Shown here one piece after another: positions 1 through 5,029 of a stretch of 10,496 bases of DNA. Source of the DNA: Fibrobacter sp. GTDB lineage: Bacteria; Fibrobacterota; Fibrobacteria; Fibrobacterales; Fibrobacteraceae. The number at the start of each line of letters is the position of its first letter. The first letter of the stretch is position 1. Where the stretch lies: assembly GCA_016295375.1 (NCBI GenBank), contig JAEDLI010000083.1, positions 1-10,496 of the forward strand, written 5' to 3'. Made by a program: the position numbers and the translations under genes. The notes under the pieces were generated by a model. That model was not told the DNA's origin. It was given only the letters and a program-made list of their open reading frames with translations, and did no database searches.

Positions 1-16
1 CGACGCTCTAAACGGC

Positions 17-1066
17 ATGGAAACGACTCCCGTAAAGCCTAGGGAACTCTACGCCGAAGTCCTGAGAATCATCGCGGCGTTTTCCGTGGTGTTCCAGCAT
101 ACCGTCACTTCCGCCTGGTACAACATTCCCGTGCGTACCGACGAGTGGATTACCCTGAACTTTTACAACAGCATCGCCCGCTTTGGCGTAGGCGTGTTCA
201 TCATGATCAGCGGGGCGTTCATGCTTTCGCACCGATACGCCCACCCGCCGGAGAAAATCCTCGGCAAGAACCTCACCCGCATCTTGCTTTTGCTGGTATT
301 CTGGGTCGTCGTCTACGGAACGGTCAATACCCTCGTCGCCGGCGGAACATTCAAGGACATCTTCGCCACGCCGTTTCTGCTTTTTACCAAGCCGCCCACC
401 CACCTGTGGTTTCTCTACACCATCGCGGGGCTCTATATTCTGACGCCCCCCATGCGGGTCTTTACCGAACACGCAAGCCACCGGATGGTCCTCTACGTCA
501 TCGGCATCTTTTTCTGCTTCGGGCTGGTGCTCCCCATGGTGAACCACCTGCTGGAACGCCTGGCCGACTTTACGCTCTACAAGAACATCCGCATCCAGGG
601 ATGCACCACCTTCGCGGGCTTCTACCTCACCGGATTCTACATTTCCCACTACGGCCTGAAACCCCTGGCCCGAAAAATCCTGTACCTCTCGGCCATTGCC
701 TCCTGGGCGTTCGCCTTCATCTCCTCCACCTACTTTTCCATCGACCGCTCCAAGCCCAACGAATATTTTCTGGGCAATTTCCAGCCAACCACCTTCCTGA
801 TTGCCGCCGCCATTTTCTGCTTTTTCTGTGAACGGAACCGGGGCGTGCTGACCACAAACCGCCGCCTCACCTTCGTTTCGGCCTGCATGCTGGGCGTGTA
901 CCTGATCCACCCGCTTTTCATCAAGCTTTTCTACGGACTCGAGCTGTCGCTCCTCACGCCACACCCCATCGTCGTGGTTCCTGTCGTGGCGACGGCCGTT
1001 TTTGCCATTTCCCTGCTGGTGACAGCGCTTTTCAGGCCAATTTCCTTTTTCAAGAGGTTCTTTTAG
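17..1066 (+). CDS. Acyltransferase family 3 membrane protein (OafA/WecH-like)
   Basis: This 349-residue polytopic membrane protein looks like an acyltransferase-3 (Acyl_transf_3) enzyme. Members of the family use acyl-CoA to O-acylate sugars of surface polysaccharides or other envelope molecules. The N-terminus has the family signature: a basic stretch with R9 and E10, then LRIIAAFSVVFQH with the conserved histidine H28 in the first membrane helix. About ten hydrophobic segments follow, for example around residues 50-70, 90-110, 130-145, 160-180, 220-240, 260-272, 285-305 and 320-342. The length is typical. The start at 17 gives the usual short cytoplasmic N-terminus, but no clear Shine-Dalgarno sequence lies in the 16 upstream bases and the frame stays open to the window edge, so an upstream start is possible. 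The acceptor substrate cannot be told from the sequence. The family call is secure; the reaction is inferred. Confidence 0.85.
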   Translation: METTPVKPRELYAEVLRIIAAFSVVFQHTVTSAWYNIPVRTDEWITLNFYNSIARFGVGVFIMISGAFMLSHRYAHPPEKILGKNLTRILLLLVFWVVVYGTVNTLVAGGTFKDIFATPFLLFTKPPTHLWFLYTIAGLYILTPPMRVFTEHASHRMVLYVIGIFFCFGLVLPMVNHLLERLADFTLYKNIRIQGCTTFAGFYLTGFYISHYGLKPLARKILYLSAIASWAFAFISSTYFSIDRSKPNEYFLGNFQPTTFLIAAAIFCFFCERNRGVLTTNRRLTFVSACMLGVYLIHPLFIKLFYGLELSLLTPHPIVVVPVVATAVFAISLLVTALFRPISFFKRFF

Positions 1067-1074
1067 AGGGAGCG

Positions 1075-1110
1075 TACCTATAAAACCGTCCCCAAAGGGC
1101 TTTTTATATG
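1075..1110 (+). repeat. 36-nt imperfect palindrome, copy 1
   Basis: The left arm CCTATAAAA and the right arm TTTTATATG are inverted copies of each other with one mismatch, separated by a GC-rich centre. The copy begins TACC. It lies just 9 nt after the acyltransferase stop codon, so a role in 3'-end formation is possible, although the T-run falls within the arm itself. Confidence 0.65.
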
Positions 1111-1160
1111 CCCCTCACCCCTTCAAGAGCGCAAAAGAATCACACACAAACTAACAAATG

Positions 1161-1196
1161 TACCTATAAAACACTCCAATTGATGAGATTTATATG
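1161..1196 (+). repeat. 36-nt imperfect palindrome, copy 2
   Basis: It starts with the same 11 nt as copy 1 (TACCTATAAAA) and ends with the same TTTATATG. It has exactly the same 36-nt length, but its centre is different. It starts 86 nt after copy 1. Confidence 0.65.
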
Positions 1197-1247
1197 TATT
1201 TTTGAGACCCAACGCTCCAAATTAGCCACAAACAAATTAACAAAAGG

Positions 1248-1283
1248 CATATAAAAGCGCACCCAAAAGCACTTTTATAGGCC
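1248..1283 (-). repeat. 36-nt imperfect palindrome, copy 3 (inverted)
   Basis: The arms read CATATAAAA and TTTTATAGG, which is the reverse-complement arrangement of copies 1 and 2. The 36-nt length is conserved. It starts 87 nt after copy 2. Confidence 0.65.
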
Positions 1284-1340
1284 CGCCACTCCGAAAATAG
1301 GCTTTTCTACCGCCCATACGCCGTCCTGAAGCCGCCGATT

Positions 1341-1362
1341 TATATATTGTTGCCGTAGGCAA
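1341..1362 (+). promoter_or_regulatory. Putative -10 element and 5' hairpin of the YbjQ gene
   Basis: TATATATTG at 1341-1349 resembles TATAGATTG in front of the FISUMP lipoprotein gene (minus strand, 4363-4355), so both may be -10 elements of the housekeeping type. Directly after it, TTGCC (1350-1354) and GGCAA (1358-1362) can form a 5-bp hairpin with loop GTA at the likely 5' end of the transcript. No convincing -35 is visible. Confidence 0.4.
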
Positions 1363-1366
1363 GAAA

Positions 1367-1373
1367 AAGGAGG
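1367..1373 (+). promoter_or_regulatory. Strong ribosome-binding site
   Basis: AAGGAGG lies 5 nt before the ATG at 1379, the only near-perfect Shine-Dalgarno sequence in the window. It lies within a perfect 10-bp palindrome, GGAGGCCTCC (1369-1378), that runs up to the start codon. Confidence 0.8.
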
Positions 1374-1378
1374 CCTCC

Positions 1379-1690
1379 ATGCAGCTTTACAACACGGACT
1401 TTATCACCGGCAAGGAATTCGAGACCCTCCAGCTTGTTCGCGGTAGCGTGGTCTTCAGCAAGAACGTGGTCCGCGACGTCTTCGCCGGCCTCAAGACCAT
1501 CGTAGGCGGCGAGATTGCCGGCTACACCGAGATGCTGAACGACGCCCGCAACATCGCCATCGAACGCATGGGAAAACAGGCCCTAGGCATCGGGGCTGAC
1601 GCCATCATAAACGTTCGTTTCGCCACCGCCTCCGTCATGGCAGGCTCCGCCGAAATCATCGTTTACGGCACCGCCGTCAAGTTCAAGTAA
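1379..1690 (+). CDS. YbjQ/UPF0145 family protein
   Basis: This 103-residue cytoplasmic protein belongs to the YbjQ family (UPF0145, Pfam YbjQ_1), a small oligomeric fold sometimes labelled heavy-metal-binding. Its cellular role is not established. Family features are visible along the whole length: the NVVRDVFAGLKTIVGGE block (residues about 29-45), YTEML followed by A-R-x-x-A-x-x-R-M (49-64), and the C-terminal GADAIINVRF (72-81) and AEIIVYGTAVK (91-101). The length matches the usual 100-110 residues. The start is fixed by the excellent ribosome-binding site. The methyltransferase gene follows after only 17 nt, so the two are probably co-transcribed; nothing visible links their functions. 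Confidence 0.9.
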   Translation: MQLYNTDFITGKEFETLQLVRGSVVFSKNVVRDVFAGLKTIVGGEIAGYTEMLNDARNIAIERMGKQALGIGADAIINVRFATASVMAGSAEIIVYGTAVKFK

Positions 1691-1707
1691 ATTCCGCACA
1701 GTCCAAA

Positions 1708-3204
1708 ATGCTTGAAGACCTCGAAAAGCGCATCAAGCGGCAAGTCCACGGGAAACTCCACCGTTTCACCGCTGTCGTGCCCCTTGGCTTCGAGGCGACC
1801 CTGGTCCAAGAGCTGCGCCAAATCGGGGTCGCCGCCAAAGACGACTCCTTCGAAACCGCCGACGGCAAAGTCACCTTCGTGGCAAAACTGACCGAGGCCT
1901 GGAAAGCCGTAGCCCACAGCCGCATCGCCAACCGAGTGCTCATGGACATAGCCTCCTTCAAGGCCGAAAACTTCCGCGAGCTCGAAAAGAAAGCCGCTGA
2001 AATCCCCTGGGAACTTTATTTAGACGAGAGAACGCTCGCAATCTCGCTACAGACGAAAGACGAAAGAAATAATCCTAGTATCTCAGAACTAGTAACTAGT
2101 AACTCGTTGCACATTCACGTCACCTGCAAGCACTCCAGGCTCTACCACAGCGACGCCGTAGCGGAACGATTTTACAATGTCTTCAAGGGGGGAAGTCTCC
2201 CCCTCGCTCCTGCGCCTTGTCATCCTGGCCCCGGAACACAGTCCGGGGTAAACTCCGGCGGGGATCTCCTAGCCGCATCCGCTACCCCCTCTGCGGGGAC
2301 ACCCCGCAACGCCCCACCGCAAGACAAGCCATCATCGCAAAACATATTCGTCACTCTCATCGACGACCGGTGCACAGTCTCCCTGGACCTTGCCGGAGTA
2401 GAACTCTACAAGCGGGGCCACCAGCGTTTTGTCAACGACGCACCCCTAAAGGAGACCATCGCCGCCGCCATGCTCTTCGAGGCAATCCATTGCTCAAAGG
2501 GCGAAGCCCGACCTCATACCTCAAAGCCCGACACGTCGGGCGAACTCATTACTCTCATAGACCCCATGGCAGGCAGCGGCACCTTCAGCCTAGAAGCCGC
2601 CTACATGGCAAGCGGACTCATTCCCGGAAAATGCCGCAACTTTGCCCTCAAGCACCAGCCCGCCTTCAAAGAGGCTTCGTGGAACTACTTGACCCACGTC
2701 GTCCAGAGCGGCAAAGCCGCGAAGGATCCAGTCCAAGATCACGATTCATCAATAATCAAAATTCTCACAAGCGACATTTCAGAACGGGCCGTCGAAATCA
2801 TCAGGCATAACGTGGAGTGCAGTCCCCTCGCAAAAATCGAGCCTGCCCTCATCGACCCGCAGCAGAAGGACTTTTTCAGCTACACGCCCGAAGAAATTTC
2901 AAACATCGGGCACGACACCTCAAACGGCAGCAGTAACGCCAGAGTGATCATCGTGCTGAACCCGCCCTACGGAAAGCGCCTGGACGCAGACGCTCCAAAA
3001 CTTTACGCCCGCATAGGCAAGAAACTTTCGGAACTTGCACAGGGAATTGGGCGCCCTTTGGTCGTTGCCATCCTTGCGCCCAAGGGCGCCTGCACCGACA
3101 ACCTTCTAAAGAATTGCCCCGCCCTAGCTACACCCGACACAAAACAGATAAAAACCAGCCACGGCGGCATCTCGCTGAACTGCTTTGTCGGGAAAATTTT
3201 CTAG
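1708..3204 (+). CDS. THUMP-domain class I SAM-dependent RNA methyltransferase (RlmL/Trm14-like)
   Basis: This is a probable N2-guanosine methyltransferase acting on rRNA or tRNA, in the COG0116 group (N-terminal half of E. coli RlmL, YpsC, Trm14). Residues about 18-100 begin VVPLGFEATLVQEL and form the ferredoxin-like/THUMP part. RLYHSDAVAERF (about 145-156) and DLAGVELYKRGHQRF, followed by APLKETIAAAM, are the typical bridge into the Rossmann domain. SAM motif I is DPMAGSGTF from D285, and the catalytic motif is NPPYGKRL from N418. At 498 residues it is some 100 longer than I expect for this domain set. The excess lies mainly in three low-complexity segments (about residues 105-133, 160-210 and 264-278) whose DNA matches intergenic repeats elsewhere in the window. 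All keep the frame, and the motifs around them are intact, so the enzyme is probably active. No Shine-Dalgarno is visible; it probably depends on coupling to the gene 17 nt upstream. Whether the target is rRNA or tRNA is undecided. Confidence 0.88.
   Translation: MLEDLEKRIKRQVHGKLHRFTAVVPLGFEATLVQELRQIGVAAKDDSFETADGKVTFVAKLTEAWKAVAHSRIANRVLMDIASFKAENFRELEKKAAEIPWELYLDERTLAISLQTKDERNNPSISELVTSNSLHIHVTCKHSRLYHSDAVAERFYNVFKGGSLPLAPAPCHPGPGTQSGVNSGGDLLAASATPSAGTPRNAPPQDKPSSQNIFVTLIDDRCTVSLDLAGVELYKRGHQRFVNDAPLKETIAAAMLFEAIHCSKGEARPHTSKPDTSGELITLIDPMAGSGTFSLEAAYMASGLIPGKCRNFALKHQPAFKEASWNYLTHVVQSGKAAKDPVQDHDSSIIKILTSDISERAVEIIRHNVECSPLAKIEPALIDPQQKDFFSYTPEEISNIGHDTSNGSSNARVIIVLNPPYGKRLDADAPKLYARIGKKLSELAQGIGRPLVVAILAPKGACTDNLLKNCPALATPDTKQIKTSHGGISLNCFVGKIF
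2021..2104 (+). repeat. Heptad-phased segment inside the methyltransferase gene
   Basis: Twelve consecutive 7-nt units can be read here: TAGACGA, GAGAACG, CTCGCAA, TCTCGCT, ACAGACG, AAAGACG, AAAGAAA, TAATCCT, AGTATCT, CAGAACT, AGTAACT, AGTAACT. The clearest repetition is ACG-AAAG-ACG-AAAG at about 2053-2066 and the AGTAACT pair at 2091-2104. The length of 84 nt is a multiple of both 7 and 3. It encodes a Ser/Thr/Asn-rich insert before the conserved HIHVTCKHSRLYHS block. Confidence 0.6.
2187..2338 (+). repeat. Hairpin-rich repeat insert 2 in the methyltransferase gene
   Basis: This stretch encodes a Pro/Gly/Ala-rich segment. It has three perfect small hairpins: GGGGGA/TCCCCC (2188-2203), CCCCGGA/TCCGGGG (2229-2248) and GCGGGG/CCCCGC (2293-2307). 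CCTTGTCATCC (2215-2225) and CGGGGATCTCCT (2259-2270) both recur in inverse orientation at 4498-4508 and 4455-4466, with nearly the same spacing (44 versus 42 nt). It is therefore a member of the dispersed element also present in the 4.4-kb spacer. Confidence 0.65.
2495..2541 (+). repeat. Hairpin-rich repeat insert 3 in the methyltransferase gene
   Basis: CAAAGGGC, a short loop, GCCCGACCTCA, two bases, then CCTCAAAGC (2495-2527) matches the intergenic DNA at 9901-9935 at 28 positions, differing only in the loop and the two-base linker. A second palindrome, GCCCGAC/GTCGGGC (2526-2541), follows. The segment is translated between conserved methyltransferase blocks, just before SAM motif I. Confidence 0.65.
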
Positions 3205-3311
3205 TCCTGGCGCTACTGCGTAGCGCGGACCACTGCGTCTCGAAAATCAGCACGACGCTTCTTGAGTCCCTCGGCCCTAGATCCTAGATCCTACCCCCTA
3301 GCCCCTATACT
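3205..3311. repeat. Repeat-filled spacer with hairpin and heptad tract
   Basis: The 107 nt between the convergent methyltransferase and FISUMP stop codons hold no gene. GCGCTAC/GTAGCGC with loop TGC (3210-3226) is a perfect 7-bp hairpin right after the methyltransferase stop; it has no following T-run, so it is not a classical terminator. A heptanucleotide tract begins at 3260 and continues to 3322, into the last codons of the FISUMP gene. Confidence 0.65.
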
Positions 3312-3322
3312 CTAGTCCTTGA
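3260..3322. repeat. Heptanucleotide tract (nine units)
   Basis: Nine 7-nt units run without a break: TCTTGAG, TCCCTCG, GCCCTAG, ATCCTAG, ATCCTAC, CCCCTAG, CCCCTAT, ACTCTAG, TCCTTGA. The consensus is about NYCCTAG. The unit at 3309-3315 contains the reverse-complemented TAG stop codon of the FISUMP gene (3312-3314). Confidence 0.7.
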
Positions 3323-4328
3323 GACAACGAACAGAAAACCCGTTGTTCCCGCTGTTGTAATTCAGGGACGCATTGACGCCGTTGTCGATCAAATCCATGT
3401 GGTACACGCTGTTGCTACCTTTCTCGGTAGAACTCCAGAAACCAGCGCTGTAACCCTCGCTGTAGTAATCCCCACAGTCCCTGTTGCCGGCAGGAAGCGC
3501 CGAAAACCCGAAGACGTCATCACCGTTTCCACTTTTGTCTTCATATTTCTCCCAACCGCTGGTGGACTTCAGCTTGGAACCCGCCGTATTTGAAGACGTA
3601 TATTCCGTAATGGAACCGTCAACGGCCACAATCAGGGCTTCCCATTCATCATAGCTTGGCAGGTGCCAGCCCTTGGGGCAGATGCCCCGCACCAAGGTCA
3701 CTGAGCTCGCCGAAGCGACGCTACAAGTCTTGCCATAGCCACAACCCCTGCCGCTCGTGCTCCACTCGCCCACGCTGTCCATGGCCGCACCCCAGGTGTA
3801 AAGGCGGCCGTACTTGGCGCAGTTGGCTGGGTCGTCGCCGTAGCACCAGCTGTTATCCGTCACAAAATTCAGGTTCTCGGCCATCCACACCTGGTCGCCG
3901 ATTTTCACGGTCCTGTAGGTCTGTCCGTCGCGGGAGTCGGTAAGCGTGCCAGTGACCACGTCGTAAACGCTGGCGTCGCTGCTGCCGCCGGGAACGTTGA
4001 TTTTTTTGTTGCCGGAGGAATCGGACTTGCCGTCGTTATCAGTATCGCCATTTGATTTTCTTTCGGTGGAATCTTCATCGTCCAAAGTCCAGTCGCCGCC
4101 TTCGCATGCGTAGGCGGCCTTTTCGTCCTTCACGTAGGCGATTGCACCTTCGCGATTTACGGTACAAACAGGCAGGTCATCGAAAGTCTCAGCAAACAGG
4201 TCTGCCCCTGAGGAAGAATTCGAACTAATTTCCAAAGGTTCGCTATTGGTTCCCGAACCACTACTGCAGGCAGCAAGTAGTGCCATGGCGGCAAGGGAAA
4301 GCCCCCAAAAAATATTTTTTATAGCCAA
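3312..4328 (-). CDS. FISUMP-domain lipoprotein
   Basis: This 338-residue predicted outer-envelope lipoprotein is characteristic of Fibrobacter. Residues 1-21 form a lipoprotein signal with lipobox L18-A-A-C21. A Ser-rich tether follows, then a short cysteine-containing module (about 53-80, from LPVCTVNREG to CEGGDW) and an acidic linker with DTDNDGKSD (95-103). The FISUMP domain runs from about D134 to the end, with QTYRTVKIGDQVWMAENLNF (136-155), CPKGWHLPSYDEW (217-229), FWSSTE (297-302) and the terminal SVRCLKD. The domain's biochemical role is unknown to me; it is massively paralogous in Fibrobacter and usually exported. The start is odd: no in-frame ATG exists, TTG at 4328 lies 1 nt from the AAAGGA Shine-Dalgarno, and an ATA codon lies at the ideal 7 nt. 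The gene appears monocistronic. Confidence 0.88.
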   Translation of the reverse strand: MAIKNIFWGLSLAAMALLAACSSGSGTNSEPLEISSNSSSGADLFAETFDDLPVCTVNREGAIAYVKDEKAAYACEGGDWTLDDEDSTERKSNGDTDNDGKSDSSGNKKINVPGGSSDASVYDVVTGTLTDSRDGQTYRTVKIGDQVWMAENLNFVTDNSWCYGDDPANCAKYGRLYTWGAAMDSVGEWSTSGRGCGYGKTCSVASASSVTLVRGICPKGWHLPSYDEWEALIVAVDGSITEYTSSNTAGSKLKSTSGWEKYEDKSGNGDDVFGFSALPAGNRDCGDYYSEGYSAGFWSSTEKGSNSVYHMDLIDNGVNASLNYNSGNNGFSVRCLKD

Positions 4329-4354
4329 ATCCTTTTGAGAAGGTTGTTTGTATG

Positions 4355-4366
4355 CAATCTATATAA
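4355..4366 (-). promoter_or_regulatory. Putative -10 region of the FISUMP lipoprotein gene
   Basis: On the minus strand the sequence reads TTTATATAGATTG, with TATAGATTG at 4363-4355. This resembles the TATATATTG in front of the YbjQ gene. Transcription would start near 4348, giving a leader of about 20 nt that contains the AAAGGA Shine-Dalgarno (4335-4330). Confidence 0.45.
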
Positions 4367-4578
4367 AATTCTCGGGAATATCAAATGAAGGGGCTGTGAA
4401 ATGCGGAGAATGAGGGGTGTTTCGTGTGACACTAGGGTGACAATGGGAAGGGCAAGGAGATCCCCGACAAGATGATAGTGGATCCTCGCCTACGCAGGGA
4501 TGACAAGGAAGGATGCGGGGAAGACATCTCGGGGAAACTCGCAGGGACTAACAGTCACAAGAGTTTCCGCCTGTTGTA

Positions 4579-4593
4579 ACAGGTCGGACCTGT
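4579..4593. repeat. 15-nt perfect palindrome
   Basis: ACAGGTC and GACCTGT flank a central G. A further half-site, CCTGT, lies at 4570-4574, so CCTGT/ACAGG appears three times in 24 nt. The downstream TTTTT at about 4600 gives a weak terminator look; an operator is equally possible. Confidence 0.4.
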
Positions 4594-4655
4594 AGTAATT
4601 TTTCACTCCTTCAAAAATGTTCGTAATCCGGAACCAACGCTTGTTTTTTGACCGA

Positions 4656-4719
4656 GATGAGTGCTTCCCGAGAGAACAGTCGAACAAAGTGAATCTGTTC
4701 TCAAGGGAAGATACACATC
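4656..4719. repeat. 64-nt imperfect palindrome
   Basis: Nested arms pair as GATG/CATC (4656-4659 with 4716-4719), GT/AC, CTTCCC/GGGAAG (4664-4669 with 4705-4710) and GAGAACAG/CTGTTCTC (4672-4679 with 4695-4702), leaving a 15-nt loop. The form is that of a REP- or MITE-like hairpin. It could fold as RNA from either strand. Confidence 0.6.
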
Positions 4720-4800
4720 GAGGGAAAGATCTGTTAAAGGATATGCCCGGTCGTAGTTCGGCAGGCTCACCAACCTTAGGCCGGGGTGACAATGGGAAGG

Positions 4801-4838
4801 AAAAAAAAGAAGAGGCCCCCAGGGGACCTCTTCTTTTT
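4801..4838 (-). terminator. Rho-independent terminator next to the tRNA-Gly 3' fragment
   Basis: A perfect 12-bp stem, AAAAAGAAGAGG (4804-4815) with CCTCTTCTTTTT (4827-4838), encloses a short GC-rich inner stem. On the minus strand it ends in eight T residues, on the plus strand in five, so it may work in both directions but better on the minus strand. It is directly adjacent to the partial tRNA-Gly copy at 4841-4856. Confidence 0.8.
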
Positions 4839-4856
4839 CGAGCGGGAAAAGGGGTT
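4834..4856 (-). pseudogene. Duplicated 3' end of tRNA-Gly (fragment)
   Basis: These 23 nt are identical to 5156-5178, which comprise the last 16 nt of the tRNA-Gly gene (discriminator base, 3' acceptor strand, part of the T arm) plus the CGA and T-tract linking it to its terminator. Similarity stops abruptly at 4857, so the rest of the tRNA is missing. It may be one side of an attachment-site duplication or the remnant of a tandem tRNA copy. Confidence 0.7.
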
Positions 4857-4925
4857 GTTGTCAATTAGACACCGCTTCGCGGCTGATTGCCAACCCTATC
4901 GGGCTCGATGCTCGCTTATGAAACC

Positions 4926-4969
4926 GCAAAGTCTAAAAGCATCATGAAAATATTTGGTATAGACTTTGC
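4926..4969. repeat. 10-bp perfect inverted repeat
   Basis: GCAAAGTCTA (4926-4935) and TAGACTTTGC (4960-4969) are exact inverted copies separated by 24 AT-rich nt. It could be a stem-loop or an operator. The right arm ends 10 nt before the terminator stem at 4980. Confidence 0.55.
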
Positions 4970-4979
4970 TCTCACAACC

Positions 4980-5010
4980 GCCCCTGTTTAATAACAGGGG
5001 CTTTGTTGTT
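4980..5010 (+). terminator. Rho-independent terminator (plus strand)
   Basis: A 9-bp perfect stem, GCCCCTGTT/AACAGGGGC (4980-4988 and 4993-5001), has loop TAAT and is followed by the T-rich TTTGTTGTT. The T tract exists only on the plus strand, so a plus-strand transcript must enter this spacer, although no coding gene lies upstream in that direction. Confidence 0.75.
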
Positions 5011-5029
5011 CACACTCGCATCAAGCTCA

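Larger units (their letters stand above)
1067..1378. other. Intergenic region with three palindromic repeat units
   Basis: This 312-nt spacer contains no gene I can support. It is AT-richer than the flanking genes and holds three copies of an imperfect palindrome (listed separately). The stretches preceding copies 2 and 3 also resemble each other: both read CACAAAC, then A/T-rich bases, then AACAAA before the palindrome. The whole region therefore looks like about three degenerate tandem units of 86-87 nt. The promoter and ribosome-binding site of the gene at 1379 occupy its last 40 nt. Confidence 0.7.
4435..4800. repeat. Composite intergenic repeat cluster
   Basis: The 17-mer GGGTGACAATGGGAAGG occurs exactly twice, at 4435-4451 and 4784-4800. 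Between them lie fragments typical of dispersed intergenic elements: AGGAGATCCCCG (4455-4466), GGATCCTCGCCTACGCAGGG (4480-4499) running into GATGACAAGG, and TTCGGCAGGCTCACCAAC (4758-4775). The pieces look truncated and joined, as if several copies had recombined. A long reading frame on the minus strand through this region is low complexity and not a convincing gene. Confidence 0.6.

Noticed and set aside
8..964. Long minus-strand frame opposite the acyltransferase, and similar long plus-strand frames opposite 6896-8179 and 8854-9765
   Set aside because: They are antisense shadows in GC-rich genes. Their translations are Gly/His/Arg-rich without motifs, while the opposite frames show clear families or signal peptides.
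1075..1283. Possible CRISPR array: three 36-nt units with about 50-nt spacers
   Set aside because: The units agree only in their arms, the third is inverted, the intervening sequences resemble each other, and no cas gene is present.
2187..2541. Frameshift or pseudogene in the methyltransferase, suggested by low-complexity segments
   Set aside because: The frame is open throughout and the conserved blocks before, between and after the inserts are in the same frame with intact catalytic motifs.
3210..3226. Hairpin after the methyltransferase stop as a Rho-independent terminator
   Set aside because: The stem is perfect (7 bp) but no T tract follows on either strand. It fits the repeat vocabulary better.
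4490..4864. Minus-strand reading frame of 124 codons and smaller plus-strand frames in the 4.4-4.9 kb spacer
   Set aside because: They run through repeat fragments, a palindrome, a terminator and a tRNA fragment, and have no recognisable domain or ribosome-binding site.
4908..4991. 27-codon plus-strand ORF whose TAA stop lies in the terminator loop
   Set aside because: No ribosome-binding site, and the inverted repeat and terminator explain the sequence better. A leader peptide cannot be excluded but nothing supports it.
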